This document shows, piece by piece, positions 24,730 through 37,568 of a stretch of DNA of 64,000 nucleotides. Source of the stretch: Taxawa tesnikishii (nom. ined.) (taxonomy: Eukaryota; Ascomycota; Dothideomycetes; Dothideales). Numbering within the stretch: the stretch's first letter is position 1; every line of letters begins with the position of its first letter. The stretch lies in NCBI GenBank assembly GCA_030247885.1, contig JAPDRO010000011.1, forward strand, positions 868,001 to 932,000, given 5' to 3'. The translations under genes were made by a program, and so were the position numbers. The notes beneath the pieces were generated by a model. The model worked only from the letters and a program-made list of their open reading frames with translations. It did no database searches and was not told the origin of the DNA.

Positions 24730-25451
24730 TTAGTAGTCAGCCCTTCCACCTCCCCTCCTCGCGCTCTTCTTGTCGCTGTGCTTCTTCTTCATCCTCAACC
24801 TTCCTTCATTTTCTACTCTTTGTCTGGAGAAACACCGTCAGCTAACCTATTTCAGAGAGCTGCCGATACGCCGACATACAGATTCTTGACCCGCTCCTCT
24901 TGCTCCGCTGACGTCTCACCCGGGACAGCTTCCTCCCAGCTCCCACGATCAACTCATGAAGCTTCACAAAGCAAGTCTGGACGTTTTCATTCTGCTTGCG
25001 ACTGTCGTCGGCCTGGATGACCAAAGCGTCGGATTTGCTGGCGCAATATCGTGATCGGAGGATGACGGGTCGTAACAGGGGAGGGAGGATTGGGAGCAGA
25101 GATGAGAGTGGTATGCGAACGGTGGCTTTTGAATTGACTCTAAAGAGGACATGGATGAGCATGTACTACGGCGGGAGGTGAAGCATGTGTTAAGAGAGCA
25201 TAGCCGTACTTGTTCACGTTCTGGCCTCCTGGTCCTGAGGACCTGCTGAACGAGACGTCGCAGATGTTCCTCGGTATAGTTTCGGCATGCAGATTGGTGA
25301 GCCAGCGCCGTGCTGTGGCTACTTCTTCTTCATCTGGGCCTGAAGGCTTTGCCCTTGTCGCTAGTGATCGCGTGATGAGTGTGTCCCTGCTACGTAGCGA
25401 TGTATGTCTGCATATTGCGCGCTGAAGCATGGTGTTCCGTGAAAGCCACAT
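24730..25451 (-). CDS. Mitochondrial ICT1/Pth4-like peptidyl-tRNA hydrolase, class I RF domain (frameshifted)
   Basis: Carries the GGQ motif of class I release factors (SFSRSSGPGGQNVNK) after a basic, Ser/Arg-rich presequence (LQRAICRHTSLRSRDTLITR) that fits mitochondrial import. Such proteins release nascent chains from stalled mitoribosomes. Exon 1 is 25451-25210; exon 2 starts at 25139 and continues VNSKATVRIPLSSLLPIL .. ESRKQN-like text to KLHELIVGAGR. Near 24932 the frame slips in a GG run, after which VPGETSAEQEERVKNLY reads in another frame. A basic Lys-rich tail (RMKKKHSDKKSARRGGG) ending at 24730 probably belongs to a last exon, but its splice phase does not fit cleanly and may hide a second indel. 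Confidence 0.78.
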
Positions 25452-25980
25452 TTCTACGAGCAGCAGTGGGAAGATGTAGCTTGACGCGAGGTGCGTTCAT
25501 TGGTGCGTTTGTAGTGATGGTGGCTCGTTCTTGTTGTATGGGATCGATACCGCTTGGGCTCATCATTATGATAGCAACGGTACGTCAAAGTATTGTAAAG
25601 CACGGGTACGCAACCGGCGCGGAAAGGGTTCCGATGGGCCTCCGCATTTCCATTTTCTGATCGAGGAAGCTGCAAGCTGGCTCCTGCCTGTCCCCTCTCA
25701 CTCACACCACCTTAACCCAACATCCTCATGTACGCGCCTTGTTGCGCTCGCCCACAGAGTCGCCTTACCGTATAATCCTCACAGTAACAGTTTCGACCGG
25801 ACACCTCGTTTCCTTCGCCGCGCGCACGATATCGCATCCACTCAATCACCCTTCGCTCACCGTCACTGATCGCTTGCCTGCAGCGCCTCCATCCTTGAAC
25901 GACGCCGATGAACTGCCTCGTCCTCGCACTATAACCGCGTCGTAACAGGTGAGCGCGCAAAGCGCATCCATATCGCATAC
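25452..25980. promoter_or_regulatory. Shared divergent promoter region of the ICT1-like gene and NAB3
   Basis: 529 bases between start codons, pyrimidine-rich on the plus strand towards NAB3 (25680-25900). No separate gene supported. Confidence 0.4.
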
Positions 25981-28873
25981 ATGACCTTGGGATCGCCGGA
26001 ACGCGCTGAAGAGTACAACACCATCCTCAGTCCGGTATCGCCCAAGCCTCTCCACTACCCCATCCCATCCAACATTCCTGTGCTTGAGAAGCAAACCGAC
26101 CCTGTATTCAACCAGACAGCCACCCATATGGCTGAAGTTTCTGCCCAGCAGCCGCAATACCAAGCGGATGCTCCCACTCCCCAACTTGGATTCCCAACAT
26201 CGAATGACACGGCGGTAGATACCGGATATAGCGCAGCGTATCAGGGAAGCGCTCAAGGAGCGCAGCAGTCTGGCGGACATGGCGTTGCTCAGGCGCAAAC
26301 GGAGCAGGGACAGACGCATAGTGTTTTGACACAGACCCATGAAACCACAAACGTTGCTTCCAGTACCACTGAAGCCTCCAATGATACTGCTGCACCACAG
26401 GCAAGCACCACATCTCTCCCTCAACCAGCCCAGACTGCAAATGATTCTGCCTTTTCCACCTCCAATGCATCTGCTCTTCCACATGATTCGTCCCAACCCA
26501 ACCTAACCCAGCCACAGTCCAATGCAGTGACGGCCAGTGGCGCCCCAGGCGCCCAGGATGCTCCAGGTGTAAACTACCAAACCCTGCTGGACAGCTTGTC
26601 CCAACCCGCTACTGCGAAACTCACACAACCAGAAGGTACCGTCTACCCCTACGTGCTCTCCGAAGAAACACTATTACATGCCAGTGTTTTAAGAGGCTGT
26701 CCGCTCATCGGAACAAGCGCTTGTCCCAATGCACGTCTGATGCCTTTCTATACGCATAGCGTAGTTGAGGCCATGTGAGACCGATCTCATATGGACCGTC
26801 CCTCCGAAGGCGTCAATCCGTGCGCCGGACGGCCTCTTGAACACTGGCACATATTCGTTTTGCTTGTAACGTCATGAATTGTCATGGTGTACTGATCCGT
26901 GCCAGGTAACTCCCTCCCAAAACCCTCCCACCTCCTCCAGGTGTTGCCCAGACGTCCAATCCAGCGCTCAGCGGCCCTCCTCCCGGTCTCCCACCTAAGC
27001 CTCCCGCCCAAGAACAACCGTCCATACACCCAAACTATACCCACTCGAGAGACATTCGAGATTACCACCCTCATAGCCACAACCCTACCTTACAGACCCG
27101 TGCTCCCAATGGGCTTCCTCCTCCCCTGTTGCGTCGTTCCAGCAAGCTGGGCTGCCCACAGCCGGTCAGATACTTAGTCCATCCGCCCAGGCCTTCCGCG
27201 AAATGCAGCGGTTGGAGAGCGAAAGAGAGAGGAGACTGGCAGCTGGAGAGCAGCTGGACGATGAGAATGCGCCATGGACATCTGAAATTCAGAAGAAGTA
27301 CGATCACTTCCTGGATGAAGAGCGGAAGTACGTCACGGACGGCAACTGGGAACAGTTTCCGCAGGGTTCTCGACTCTTTGTCGGTAGGTCTCAGGAAGTC
27401 TGTCACTTTTGAAGGAAAGCACGACCGCTGACGGCTCCTTAGGTAACCTGTCGTCTGAAAGGGTGACGAAGAGGGATATCTTCCATATATTCCACAAGTA
27501 CGGCAGCCTCGCGCAGATTTCAATCAAACAGGCATACGGCTTTGTCCAATTTCTCGAGGCAGACGCTTGTTTGAGGGCGATGCAGGCTGAACAAGGAAGA
27601 GTCATTCGGGGAAGAAGATTCACCTCGAGATTAGCAAGCCGCAAAAGAACCGCACCAACAATGACTCTCGCCGTCGCTCGCGCTCGCCCGAAAGAGGTGG
27701 ACGGAACGCGCCCCTGGTGTGGATCGTTATGTATCGGGACAAGGAACGAGAAGCGAGAGAAACCGAGACGGTAGGCGGGGAAGGGATGATTATCGCCAGG
27801 GGAGATCACCATCTCCGCGCGGCTATCGTGGCGGCAGAGACAGGAGCCGGGATAGGTATGACGGCAGATACAGGAGCAGGTCACGGTCGCCATATCGTAG
27901 GGGAGGACGCTACAGAAGTCCGACTCCTGACGACCTTCCCCTGCCCAGGAGAGCACCGGATAAGGTTCCCGAGGTTCAAATCATCGTCTTGGATGGTCTG
28001 GACAGGTACGTATTCTCAAGCTGACCTACGACAATGCACTAACAGTTCGCTAGGGGCTTCATTGAATGGGTCGAGCGCGCCTACACCGCCAAGGGCGTCC
28101 GCGTCGACGTCCTCTTGCTCTCACCCCGTCTGTCTGAACAAGCCGTCATCCGCCGCCAGATTCTGGAAGGCGTCCTGGCAGTCTCTCGTCTCTCTCGTAC
28201 TAGCCAACAGACCGGCAAGATCTCGCTGCAGGTGTTCGACCGTCGTGGTGGCGCCGACAACGTCCGCTTCGAAGAGTACGACAACCTCGATCCTCCCATC
28301 GCAGCAGAGCTTGTCCTGCGCGCGAGAAGCATGCACGCTGGCCCCTCCGCCACACCAACGTATGGCTACGGTTACAACCCCGCCCCGCCACCAGCGCCCG
28401 CAGCACCGCAGTCGAACCTCTCAAACCTCATAACCAACCTCGACCCCTCAGGCCTGCAAAAGCTGCTCGGCGCAATGCAATCACCCGCCCCGCTCCGGCA
28501 GCCTCACCAACCTCCGCAGGCGCCCGCCACAGCCATCACGCCGGATCTAGCCAAATTGCTGGGACAGATGCCGTCCGGGTTCGCCGCAGCAGCTGCGGCC
28601 CCAGCGCAAAGCAGCCCGCAGCAACAGCAGTTTCCCGCTTCCACCCAGGCGTTCCTGAACTCGGCTGGCATCGCTGCTGCTGCCGTTGGCGGCGGAGCGG
28701 CTGCGCCATGGGCTGCACAGCAGCAAATGCCGCTACAGCTACAGCCACAGCAACAGCGGCAACCAAGTCATGCCTCGACGCCCGGCGCTGCCGGCGGGGC
28801 GCCTCCGATCCAGGCACAGGGTCAGCCGGATATGGCGGAGATATTGGCCAGGCTGAATCAGTATAGGCGGTAG
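25981..28873 (+). CDS. NAB3: NAB3-like nuclear RNA-binding protein (RRM), three frame losses
   Basis: Nab3 with Nrd1 terminates transcription of non-coding RNAs in yeast. Exons: 25981-26635, 26941-27383, 27443-28005 and 28054-28873. The N-terminus is Gln/Ser/Thr/Ala-rich. The helical REMQRLESERERRLAAGE precedes a single RRM with RNP2 LFVGNLSSE split by intron 2 and RNP1 QAYGFVQFLEAD. An Arg/Ser/Gly-rich segment (RRSRSPERGGR .. RSRSRSPYRRGGR) follows, then a conserved domain (VQIIVLDGLDRGFIEWVERA .. GVRVDVLLLSPRLSE) and a Gln/Pro/Ala-rich tail ending MAEILARLNQYRR. Frame slips occur in a C4 run at 27123, a T2 run at 27619 and a C4 run at 27711; all look like missing bases. Intron 1 is unusually long, 305 nt. 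Confidence 0.88.
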
Positions 28874-29553
28874 GTAGGGTTAGGAGTGCCCTCCTGAGCT
28901 TGCTAGCGGGTAAGATTGGATGGATGAGATGGGGGGCTGGGGGGCGGGTGCTGGGAAGAAGGTATAGGTGATGTTTTGGCTTAAGACGAGGACGAGGACG
29001 AGGATGAGGACTGGAGAGGGGTGCTACCATCAGCACTGTGGAAGCGCTTGCGGAGAGCGGCACCGGACGGGCGTTCGTCGTGGGCGCCGGCACGGCACTG
29101 CACCGTCGTCGGGGCTGTGCCGAATCTTGGCGCTAGTAGCGATTTCTTCTACTGGCATGGGAACGGTTTCGGGGAACATGGACAATCTGTTTTTAGCATC
29201 GGCGTTTGCTGCATGAGGCGTTGGTATCTGGGTCATGCCGATGCGGGTTGCGGGTTGCGGATTGCGGGTTGCTGTTGGCAAGGAAGGGTGGTTGTTTGTC
29301 GAGAGAAAGGACGGATGAGGAGATGGGGGATGGTGGTACAGAATGTGGTCAATGCGTATGATGCTTCTCTCTGCTTACGAATGTGTTGAAGTGGTTCAGT
29401 TTTGTGAGTCTTTCTGTCTTTCTCTATACACGCAACAGATACTCATCGGCTCGTTTTATGTTATCCAGCTATCTGCAGGAGAGACCGTAAGTGACAGTAC
29501 AACCTGTGTGATTCGCGGCATGGAGTGCTTGAATTTAACAAGGAACCTACATC
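28874..29553. other. Intergenic
   Basis: Contains a GAGGAC/GACGAG simple repeat at about 28985-29010 and a GCGGGTTGCGGGTTGCGG run at about 29246-29270. No gene supported. Confidence 0.45.
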
Positions 29554-29793
29554 GTGGAGGATCCGCAAGCAGACGAGTGCTTCGAACGGATCCGTTCCTG
29601 GTACACAGGCTGTGAGCGCGATCGTGAAAGATGCCGCCATACACTGTCTGATCTGCCGGGCGAGGCGAGAGCTCAGAGATTGATACACATAGATGTGACA
29701 TCAACCCCTACGTTGCTCAGTCCTGTGAACACCAACGACGGTGCAAGGCCATGCCAGTATGTGGCTTTCACACATTGTTGGGGGAGGCTATAG
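29554..29793 (+). pseudogene. HET-domain (heterokaryon incompatibility) fossil
   Basis: A short frame contains the usual lead-in of fungal HET proteins (RIRSWYTGCERDRERC) and the domain start YVAFTHCWG, which corresponds to the conserved Y-V-A-L-S-Y-C-W-G. The rest of the roughly 150-residue domain is absent, so this is a broken remnant of an incompatibility/cell-death gene. Flanking DNA shows no other recognisable part. Confidence 0.6.
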
Positions 29794-30201
29794 AGGAATT
29801 CTGAAGACAACCAGCAACACTATCAGTGACTACAGGGTCGCCGTACCATGAAATGTTAGTGGTTATGTTTATAGAACGAAGAGTAGTTTTCCCCATAAGC
29901 ACCTAAACCTACCCCTCGCATCTCCAGCTGCGGAGCGGTCCGTCATCCGTTGAACTCTCCGACATGCCGGAATTATCCACATGGAGCAGGAGATGGCGGC
30001 AGGCCTAAGCGGTAGGCCGGTAATACAGAACAATGTCTCATTGAATCTCATTCACAGCAAATCTTACGTACTGAACGTTTTCGCCCGTAGCAAACAAGCA
30101 GCCCATCGTGGTATCATGCGTCAAACAAGTATACTCCCAGTCGCCTTGCTGGAACCCAGATCACCCACAGAATCGGTGACATAAAGACCATTCCTGAAGT
30201 C
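29794..30201. other. Intergenic
   Basis: 3' flank of SMC6 and of the HET fossil. Nothing recognised. Confidence 0.45.
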
Positions 30202-33200
30202 TTACCGCCCAAACGGCAGCGCAGTCTGACCACGTTCTGGGTCGCTCATCTTGTGGATTCTGACCTCGTCGCCAAACACCGCACTTCCCATTGCCTGAGG
30301 TGTGATGAGAATAAACTGTCTGCCGACCGAGCGGCCAGCTGCCTGGATCATCATCTTCATACTGATATCACGGTTCACGTTGTCCATGAACACATCGAAT
30401 TCGTCCAGGCAGCGAATGGGCGAGCCCATTGCCTCCCAGATGGCGAGCAGGAGACAGATGGTCGAGAACGACTTCTCTCCACCCGATAGTGTCTTGGCTT
30501 GACGTCCCTTGTCCTTGATTCTGGAGATGTCGGGCTCGACGTCGATATCCAGAGCCCTGTTTTGATGATCGAAGAGGATGTTGCCTCTGAAGCCACGCTC
30601 GGAAAGCATGTATGTGAACATGATCCTTGCCTTGGAACTGATCAGTTTGCGGAAGATGTGCCACCGTTGTTGGCGATTGTTCAACGTCCTCTTCATTTTC
30701 TACCATTTGTTTAGTCTTTAGCCCAATGATCTGCTCTAGGAAGTGGAACAGGAGCGGAAAAGACATACCGTGGAGATGCTCTCGAGGCCCCGGACCCCTT
30801 CCCTGGCTTGTCTCAATGCCCTTTTAGCTCGCTCCCAAGTTAGAGTGATTTGTTCACGGTTTCCGCCGGCCCTACTCTGCGTCAGAGTTTTTTCTTCCCA
30901 GACAGTACCGCGATGGATTGTACATGAACCTACCTTTCCTCAGCTCTGGCTTTATCCTTCTGCATCCTTTCAAGTCTTTCGTCAAGTTTGGCGGGAGTCA
31001 TGCCAGGCTCGACTGGGACGCGTAAGCAGACTTCGCTCGCGTCCCGAACGAATGCCTCGACATGGTTCCGTTGTTCCACGCAGCTGTTTTCAGCTTCTTG
31101 CTTGTCTCTTTTCGCGTCCTCAAGTTTTTCGTATGCGGAGTTCTTTTTGCGCAGCGCCATATCTCGCTTCTGCTCGATCTGCTGCATCTTTTTCTCTGTT
31201 TTTGTGATCTTGGCTGTCAGTTCATCGATCTCGGCTTGTGCAGCATCCAGCTGTCTCTTGATTGCAGCACTGTTCTCGTTGTACTGGTCGATCTGGTCGA
31301 CACTATCCTGGTATGACTGGGATTGAACCTCGATCTTTTTCTTGGCCTCCTCCAACTGCTCGTAGTACGTGTCTAGTGCGCCGGTGTCCTGGTTAGCCTC
31401 CTCAATTTCGTCCTGCAGACTTTCCATTTGAGTTTGGGTTTGCTGGAGCTTGGCACGGTAATCTCTCTGTTCGTCACCGTGCTTCTTGACAGCCATTGCT
31501 GCTCTCCGCTGAGCGGTTTCAAGCTCCCGGGCACGGTTTTCGGCTTCTTGACATGTGCGATTGGCATCGTTAACACGCTCTCGTTGGATTCTCATCTGCG
31601 CTTCGGCATCCGTCTTAAGGCGGAAGGCCTTTTGCCAGGCATGAACAGGGTTCGAAGATTCCGCACCGCTTCGGGTATGGTTGTATCGGGTGCCGTTGTC
31701 CTTGTCCCTGTGCTCATCGCTCATACATATCACCACCGCGACGTTTGGATGGCGGCCCCTGAAGAACTCCACCGCTTGGTTTCGGTTCTTGATCAAAACG
31801 GTTTGCTCAATACGCTGGTTGATGATGAGCTGGTTCCGGACAAGGTCATTGCCAATCTAGGGCTGATAAGCGATAGAGGCTGCAATCGGGAGACCGATAG
31901 TACGTACCTCCATCACACGTAACATTGTGTCAATCTCATCTGTAGGTTCATGCTGACTGACGTCTATGGGACGGGGATTACCAATATAAATGGTGAAGTC
32001 AGGACTGTGCGGTGTCAACACCGAGAGTCTTTCATCTGCTTTGGATACTCACCATCCACATTTTTTGATAAGCTCGGACAACAGCGCCTGATCGGACTTG
32101 TTCGTGACGATGAAGGCTTCAGCAACATTACCGAGCGTCCTCTCGATGATTGATTGCCACTCCGGCTTAAGAAGGCGAACATGGTATCCGACGGGACCGA
32201 CCGGCTTCGCCTTGAACCGAGCCTCATTCTGGATAGCGCGAAGCAGCGTTTCTACCTTGGGATGGTATGCCTTCTGAAACTGACCCTGATCTCTTTGAAG
32301 ACCTTGCAAGAGGGACTGGGCCTGCAGGAGTGCCGCTCTCCGCTCTTCTTTAGCACGTTGTGCGTCAGGGATCGCCTCGTCAGCAGTCTTCTGCTCGTTC
32401 CTAAGCTGCTGCAAGCGACCAGCATGCTGTTGCTGCTCGTTGTTGATCTCTTCGATTTGCGCTCTCAGCTCTTCCACCCGTTCCAATTTACGGGCATGAG
32501 CCGGTCCGTTCGCGTCCTCGATGCGCTTGCGCTCGTTTTGAATAAGCTTTTCGAACTTTGCTTTTTCGTCTCGTGCAGCTTTATGGTCGTCTTGAATCCG
32601 CCGTTGCTCACCCCGGATCGCAAACAATTGTGTTCTGTTCTCATCGAATTGCGCTTTGATCTCATCTCTTTCTTGCTTCTTCGGCTCAAGCTCCTCCTTG
32701 AAATTGTTGATGACGTCCTGCGCAGCCTCTCTGGTACCATGGTCGTTCTCGTAGGTGAGAGCTGCTGCTTCATACTCTGACGTTTGTCGATCGATGCTTT
32801 CCTGCGCCCTTTCGACTTCTTGCTCCAGCTGAGCTAGGGTTCCCTCTTGTTCCTCAACTTGGGACCAAGCATGCTGCCGCTGCAGATCTCGGATCTTATC
32901 CGCGAATCTAGCCGTCTCATCGATCAACTTCTTCTTGGCTTCGGCATCCCTGTATCTTTGTTCCAAAACCGACACATCAGTAAGGCGGCTCTCGAGTTTG
33001 GCTTCTATACTGTCGATGCCTTCTTCAACGAGCGTGTAGTCGTTATCGAGTTGCTGAAGTTGGGTGCCTTTGATGAAGAATTTGTATTTGTCCTGCGGTG
33101 TCGAGCTGCTGAGAAACTGTCGTGCGTTGTCTTGCGAGAGCACGTTGATGGGATTGTCCATTTGCATGGCGAAGAAATCTGTTATAGCCTCCAGGTCTTG

Positions 33201-33936
33201 CTTCTTCGTACTGATGATGCGACCGGTCTCACTCTTGATTTTATAGCCGTTGCCGCCGGTCCGGGAGAAATGTCTCTCCACAATGATGGACTGCCCAAAT
33301 TCTTCCGGCTTGAATGCCATTTCGCCCTGGTTCTTGATCTTGACCTTCAGAAGGCACGTATCCTTCCCTTCTTTAATGAATGCCTTGATGTTGGCGCCAC
33401 GGTTCGTCGCTGTAGCCTTTGTACCCAGACAGAGCGTGAGAGCGGTAAGAACCGCGCTCTTTCCACTGCCGTTATGTCCGATGATGAAGTTGATGAGAGG
33501 TCCAAGCGTGATCCGCAGTATTTCATGGCACATGAAGTTCTCGCAGTAGACCTCTTCTATCACACCTTCGTCGGCCGGGTAGTTTTCTTTGATCTCTTCC
33601 AGCCGGCGCAGCGTGTCCTTTCTCATCTCTTCGTCGTCGTCGAGGTCTTCATCATTTATGTCGATATCGCTTCCAAGTCCATCATCAACATCGTCGTCGC
33701 CATCGACCGGTTCCGTCTGTCCTCGCATGCCGTCCGGTAGATCGCTCACGACTGAGCTGCGATAGTCATTCGCATGCGAGAGGCGTGCGCGCTTGCGCTG
33801 TTGTGCTGTTAGTCTACACTGTCGTAAATGTCCGTGGGCAGAGACATACGCGGTGCCCGGTATCCATGTCCGCAATTCCTTCGTCCGAGGGATCGTCATC
33901 GTACTCTGGAGTTGACCTGCGCTTTGCAGGAGCCAT
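30202..33936 (-). CDS. SMC6: SMC6, Smc5/6 complex ATPase
   Basis: Structural-maintenance-of-chromosomes protein for recombinational repair and replication-fork stability. Six exons fit: 33936-33850, 33797-32053, 32004-31908, 31856-30934, 30871-30769 and 30699-30202. After an acidic N-terminus come the Smc6-type NFMCHEILRITLGPLINFI and the Walker A IGHNGSGKSAVLTALTLCLG. Long coiled coils flank a hinge around KAKPVGPVGYHVRLLK and the VICMSDEHRD region. The C-terminus has the ABC signature KTLSGGEKSFSTICLLLAIW and the Walker B region IRCLDEFDVFMDNVNRD. The first exon was chosen because it splices in phase 0 to RKRARLSHANDY and gives MAPAKRRSTPEYDDDPSDEG, a typical start. No break over 3.7 kb. 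Confidence 0.96.
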
Positions 33937-34789
33937 GATTGTATCGAGTTGCAGCACTGGGCTGCTGCCGCAGGGTTGTGTTGTACCGTTGCGTTGCCTG
34001 TTATCGACGCTGTCGAAGCAGACGTTCTCGTGACAGCCGAATCGGCTTCACGTCGCGTCAAACGCGTCGCAGTGCCAAGAAACTAGCGCGATGTCACATG
34101 CACAAGCTCTATCTACCTTCACTTTCGCATATCACGTATCGCATCAGGGCGAATAGTTAGTAACTGTGCACAGTATGCTGTACTAGTATATCAAGTCCAA
34201 CCGCTACCCTGTCAAGAAAGTGTTAGGACAGGAGTTCTTCCCCAGTTTGTTCTCTTCTTATTCCCACAGCAAACCCGTGGCTTTCCCCGGACCACTCAGA
34301 AGCAGGAAGCTGTCAGGATGTTGCACCTCTTCTCTGCATCTTCTCTTATGCCTCTGTCAGTCCTTCTCTGCAAATGGTTCGTTACCTCTCCACTACCGCA
34401 GCAATCCGACCTTCTTCAATTATCCGCAAAACAGCATCGTCAACACTACAGCCCTGCTTCTGGCGCGCATGCGTACATGAAACGACATGCATCCTTCAGC
34501 ACGAAGCCCTTGACCTGTACCGACTTGCTCAGTCGTTCGAGTGCAGCATGGAAAGTACGCAACAGTCTTCGCCCTAAATATCGTCGTCGAACCGTCTGGC
34601 GCATTCTCCGAGTAGGGGTTGCATTGCGCCGTGTCGAAGTATTATCGTTGGTGGCTCTGCTGTGAGACCCGATGCACTTGCTTTTTCAGCTTATGTTGCT
34701 GGATGGCGTAGCGATATCCTCATCCGGTGACTGTAGGCTATGTTTCAGGTAGCGTCTCCGAGACACTGTGAAAGTCACCAGCCCGGGTT
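33937..34789. other. Intergenic between tandem leftward genes
   Basis: A plus-strand frame at 34318-34665 ends in a basic Arg-rich stretch and one at 34374-34577 starts MVRYLSTTAAIRPSSIIRK, which could be a mitochondrial presequence. Neither continues into anything I recognise. Confidence 0.35.
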
Positions 34790-35847
34790 TCATTCCATCA
34801 GTGCCCTGAGCAGTCCGCAAAACTGACCGTGCAATCTGACAAAGAACCACTCGTCGCCCAGAATTTCTGTCAAAGTTCTGGCCTTACTTAATGTTGATCT
34901 TGGAAAGCCGTCCGGGTCAATCTCTTTTGCCGACAAAAATGATGAGACCGGCGTGATATTCCTCCCGCAATGCTGGTGCTGTTGTTCCGGGAATGGCTGG
35001 CCTTAATTGGGGAAGTGAGACGATCCACTTTGACGGGCGATGTGGGCGAGACTGAACGGCTGAGGATGCCCACGATCTCTGACTCCCCATCATCTTGCGC
35101 CCCGTCATGAGATTTTGACGCGTCTAGGCCTCCTGAAGACATCGGAGGCGGTGGTGGCGACCCCATCTGCTGCAACATCATCTCTCTCTGTTGCACCAAT
35201 CCCCTCTCAGCGGCTCCCTGCATCTCCCTCGCCCAGCACTGGAAGCTCCTTTGAATCTGGCGCTGCAGAATCCAACCCCTACTCCCGCCAAGAGCCAGAA
35301 AAGCATACGTGCGCCGTCGACCTCGAGCTCTCGGATCCGGGATCCGGAATACGTAGCTGACAGCAACGGTTCTGTGTTCCTCTGTGCGCGAACGCGGGTC
35401 TGCAGCGGTGTCAATTGTTAAGGGTCCATCCGGGTTGCCGCGTGGTAGCGACTCAACCGAGAGGACGCGAATGCAGGTACTGCGAAGGAGAGAGAAAGAA
35501 GTGTGGGAAGAAGGTTCATGAGAAGTGATGAAGTGCAGAGGAGTAGACATAGATGTAGAATGAGTAGAAGAGGTAGGAGAGCATGACAAATCGGGAAAGA
35601 CAGAATCGGAGTCTTCGGCTTCTTCGTCTTGTTTATTCTTTTCCTCCGGTCTGTCCAGCCTGCTTCGCAAAACCGGACTTGGTGTCGAGTGAGCGGACCG
35701 GAAGGGTACATTGAAAGTGCAATTCGCGCATGAGTTCCCTATCTCTGCGGCTGTGGGAATAGATGGAGTGGCAGAGAGCTGGGTACATAGGATCGATGTA
35801 GGGCCGTGGATCTCGCAGAAATGAGCGAGGGAGAGTATAAAGTCCAT
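34790..35847 (-). CDS. Folliculin/Lst7 family protein (longin-type N-terminal domain), frameshifted
   Basis: The N-terminus MDFILSLAHFCEIHGPTSILCTQ is the folliculin (BHD/Lst7) signature. Lst7 with Lst4 is a GTPase-activating complex for Rag-type GTPases in nutrient signalling at the vacuole. Further on are SYVFRIPDPRARGRRRTYAF and WILQRQIQRSFQCWAREMQ, as in the longin-like domain. Around 34961 the frame slips in a GG run and the expected end reads FLSAKEIDPDGFPRSTLSKA, then ILGDEWFFVRLHGQFCGLLR to a stop at 34790. Left uncorrected the frame stops at 34888. Single exon; the C-terminal DENN part of animal folliculin is absent, as expected for short fungal forms. Confidence 0.85.
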
Positions 35848-37568
35848 GAAGACGATGGTGTCTAAGTGTACAAGCGCAATAGATCGCGAGCTGCGACAAG
35901 AAAATTGGCTCGCATTTCCGGACAGCGGTAAAGAGGTGAACAGGTAAACGTGCAGTCAAGGAGAGGAGGGGTTGTAGTCGGATCATGCCAAGAGTACGCT
36001 CGTGTTTCACGTTCCGTCCAATCAAATGCCGCTTTACAAACAAAGCATCTATTTTCTTGTCGAAGTAGGATCATCTTTCTCACTTTCCCTTGTTTGCCAT
36101 GAGAAGTAACCGAGGGGCCTTCAGCATTTGTCTACCTCCCTATCCGTTTCTTGTGATTAGTCTGCAGCCATTGACGCACATTGTTTGATCTAGGCGCACT
36201 CTCCCAACTCGAAAAACAAGGTTGCAGGCTTGGAATCGACTCTTTCCTGGAGCCTTGACCATGCTATAGGATCCCAAAACGCATGACTCGAGAAGAAGTC
36301 TAACAGTGACGCCCTTGACAGCAGGTTTCGCTATCTCACTGGGCTGAACATGTTCGTTGGACGCTTACTAACCACACAAGCTAATGTATAATGGGACACT
36401 CAACTCTATGATGGAGCAAACAGTGTATGGACGGAGAGTTGGTTTGAAGATGGATTTCAACGATGGCCGCCATCAGTCTGATTTCTCATCCACGGGACAC
36501 AGAAAGCCCTATCTCTCATTCTCGTTCATCTGCATATCTCCATGAGCGCTTCCAGATGAGGCTTGTTGCTTTTCCTTGTCTTGGCAGACTTGCCGATCCC
36601 CACCTTCAGCCGCGGATCCTATCTTACAAACCATCCAGCGACGACAACCGCTGCTGACATGTTTGTAGTAACTTGGTCGATTCCCCAAGGGTTGAGCCCT
36701 CGCTAGTGGTTAAATACGTGTAATGCCAAGGTGCCAAGATCAAGTCGATAGCCACTTCCGTATCAGTTGCACGCTTGTTTCCTCAACTTTATCTGCACCC
36801 ATTCGCATCGTTTCCACGAAGCTTATCTTGCAACATCTATGATAGCGAACCCTCAATGCGCCATCGTAGTTTTAACTATATATCTTGGAGTTCTTGTCCC
36901 GGCTTGGCCGCACCGATAAGCAATGAAGGCGACCGTTTGAGCAATTGGCATGCCGAGTATCTTCTTAGTTTCACTCGTGAACTGGCGCTGTTCCCTGAGC
37001 ACTCCTCGGTTACCCCCGTTTCTCTCCATGGGGCATTGTTCCCTAGGACAGGACGATCTGCCATGCAGGATGATCTGCCATTCCCCACCGGAGTCAAGAC
37101 AAGGATGGCGATGCGGCTCGCTGATTCGCAGCTGATGCGATGCAACCCGAATTGTTGGGAGTGATGATTCCTATTTGGGGTGCAGTTCTTGATCTCAGAG
37201 AGGCAGCCTGGACAGTGCTTTGAACGACAGGGCAGTAACGGACATGTCGTGTGGTGGATCGTAGAAGGATCATCGCAAAGGTGTTTGTGAGAAGGCTTCG
37301 TCTCCATGTCAATTAGGGCAGCTGGGTTGCTTTAGAGACCCACTTGGTGTTGTGAGAGAGGTGTATATGAACGCAACACACGCCCTTCACACGCAACTGA
37401 ATCGTCCAAGCATTTTCTCGTCTTCCCATCTCTCCGTTCCACCTCTCTGCAACGTCTCTTCGTCCTTGAACAGGCCCACCTCGTTCCTCTTAACTGCTTC
37501 CACAGTCCCTGATCCTATCCTGAGCCATTCGACATCACCAGCCACCCAGTCCACAGCAGCCAGCAATC
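35848..37568. other. Intergenic, 1.7 kb
   Basis: Short frames at 36463-36657 and 36775-37164 have no recognisable motif. Pyrimidine-rich DNA at 37400-37560 leads into the transporter gene. No RNA gene or repeat seen. Confidence 0.4.

Noticed and set aside
24598-25020. 140-residue plus-strand frame overlapping the ICT1-like gene
   Set aside because: The minus strand carries the GGQ release-factor gene there; the plus frame has no recognisable feature.
32847-33740. 297-residue plus-strand frame inside SMC6
   Set aside because: Antisense to the SMC6 ATPase head and coiled coil; no motif.
36463-37164. Small plus-strand ORFs in the 35.8-37.6 kb gap
   Set aside because: No motif, no splice continuity, ordinary length for chance frames.
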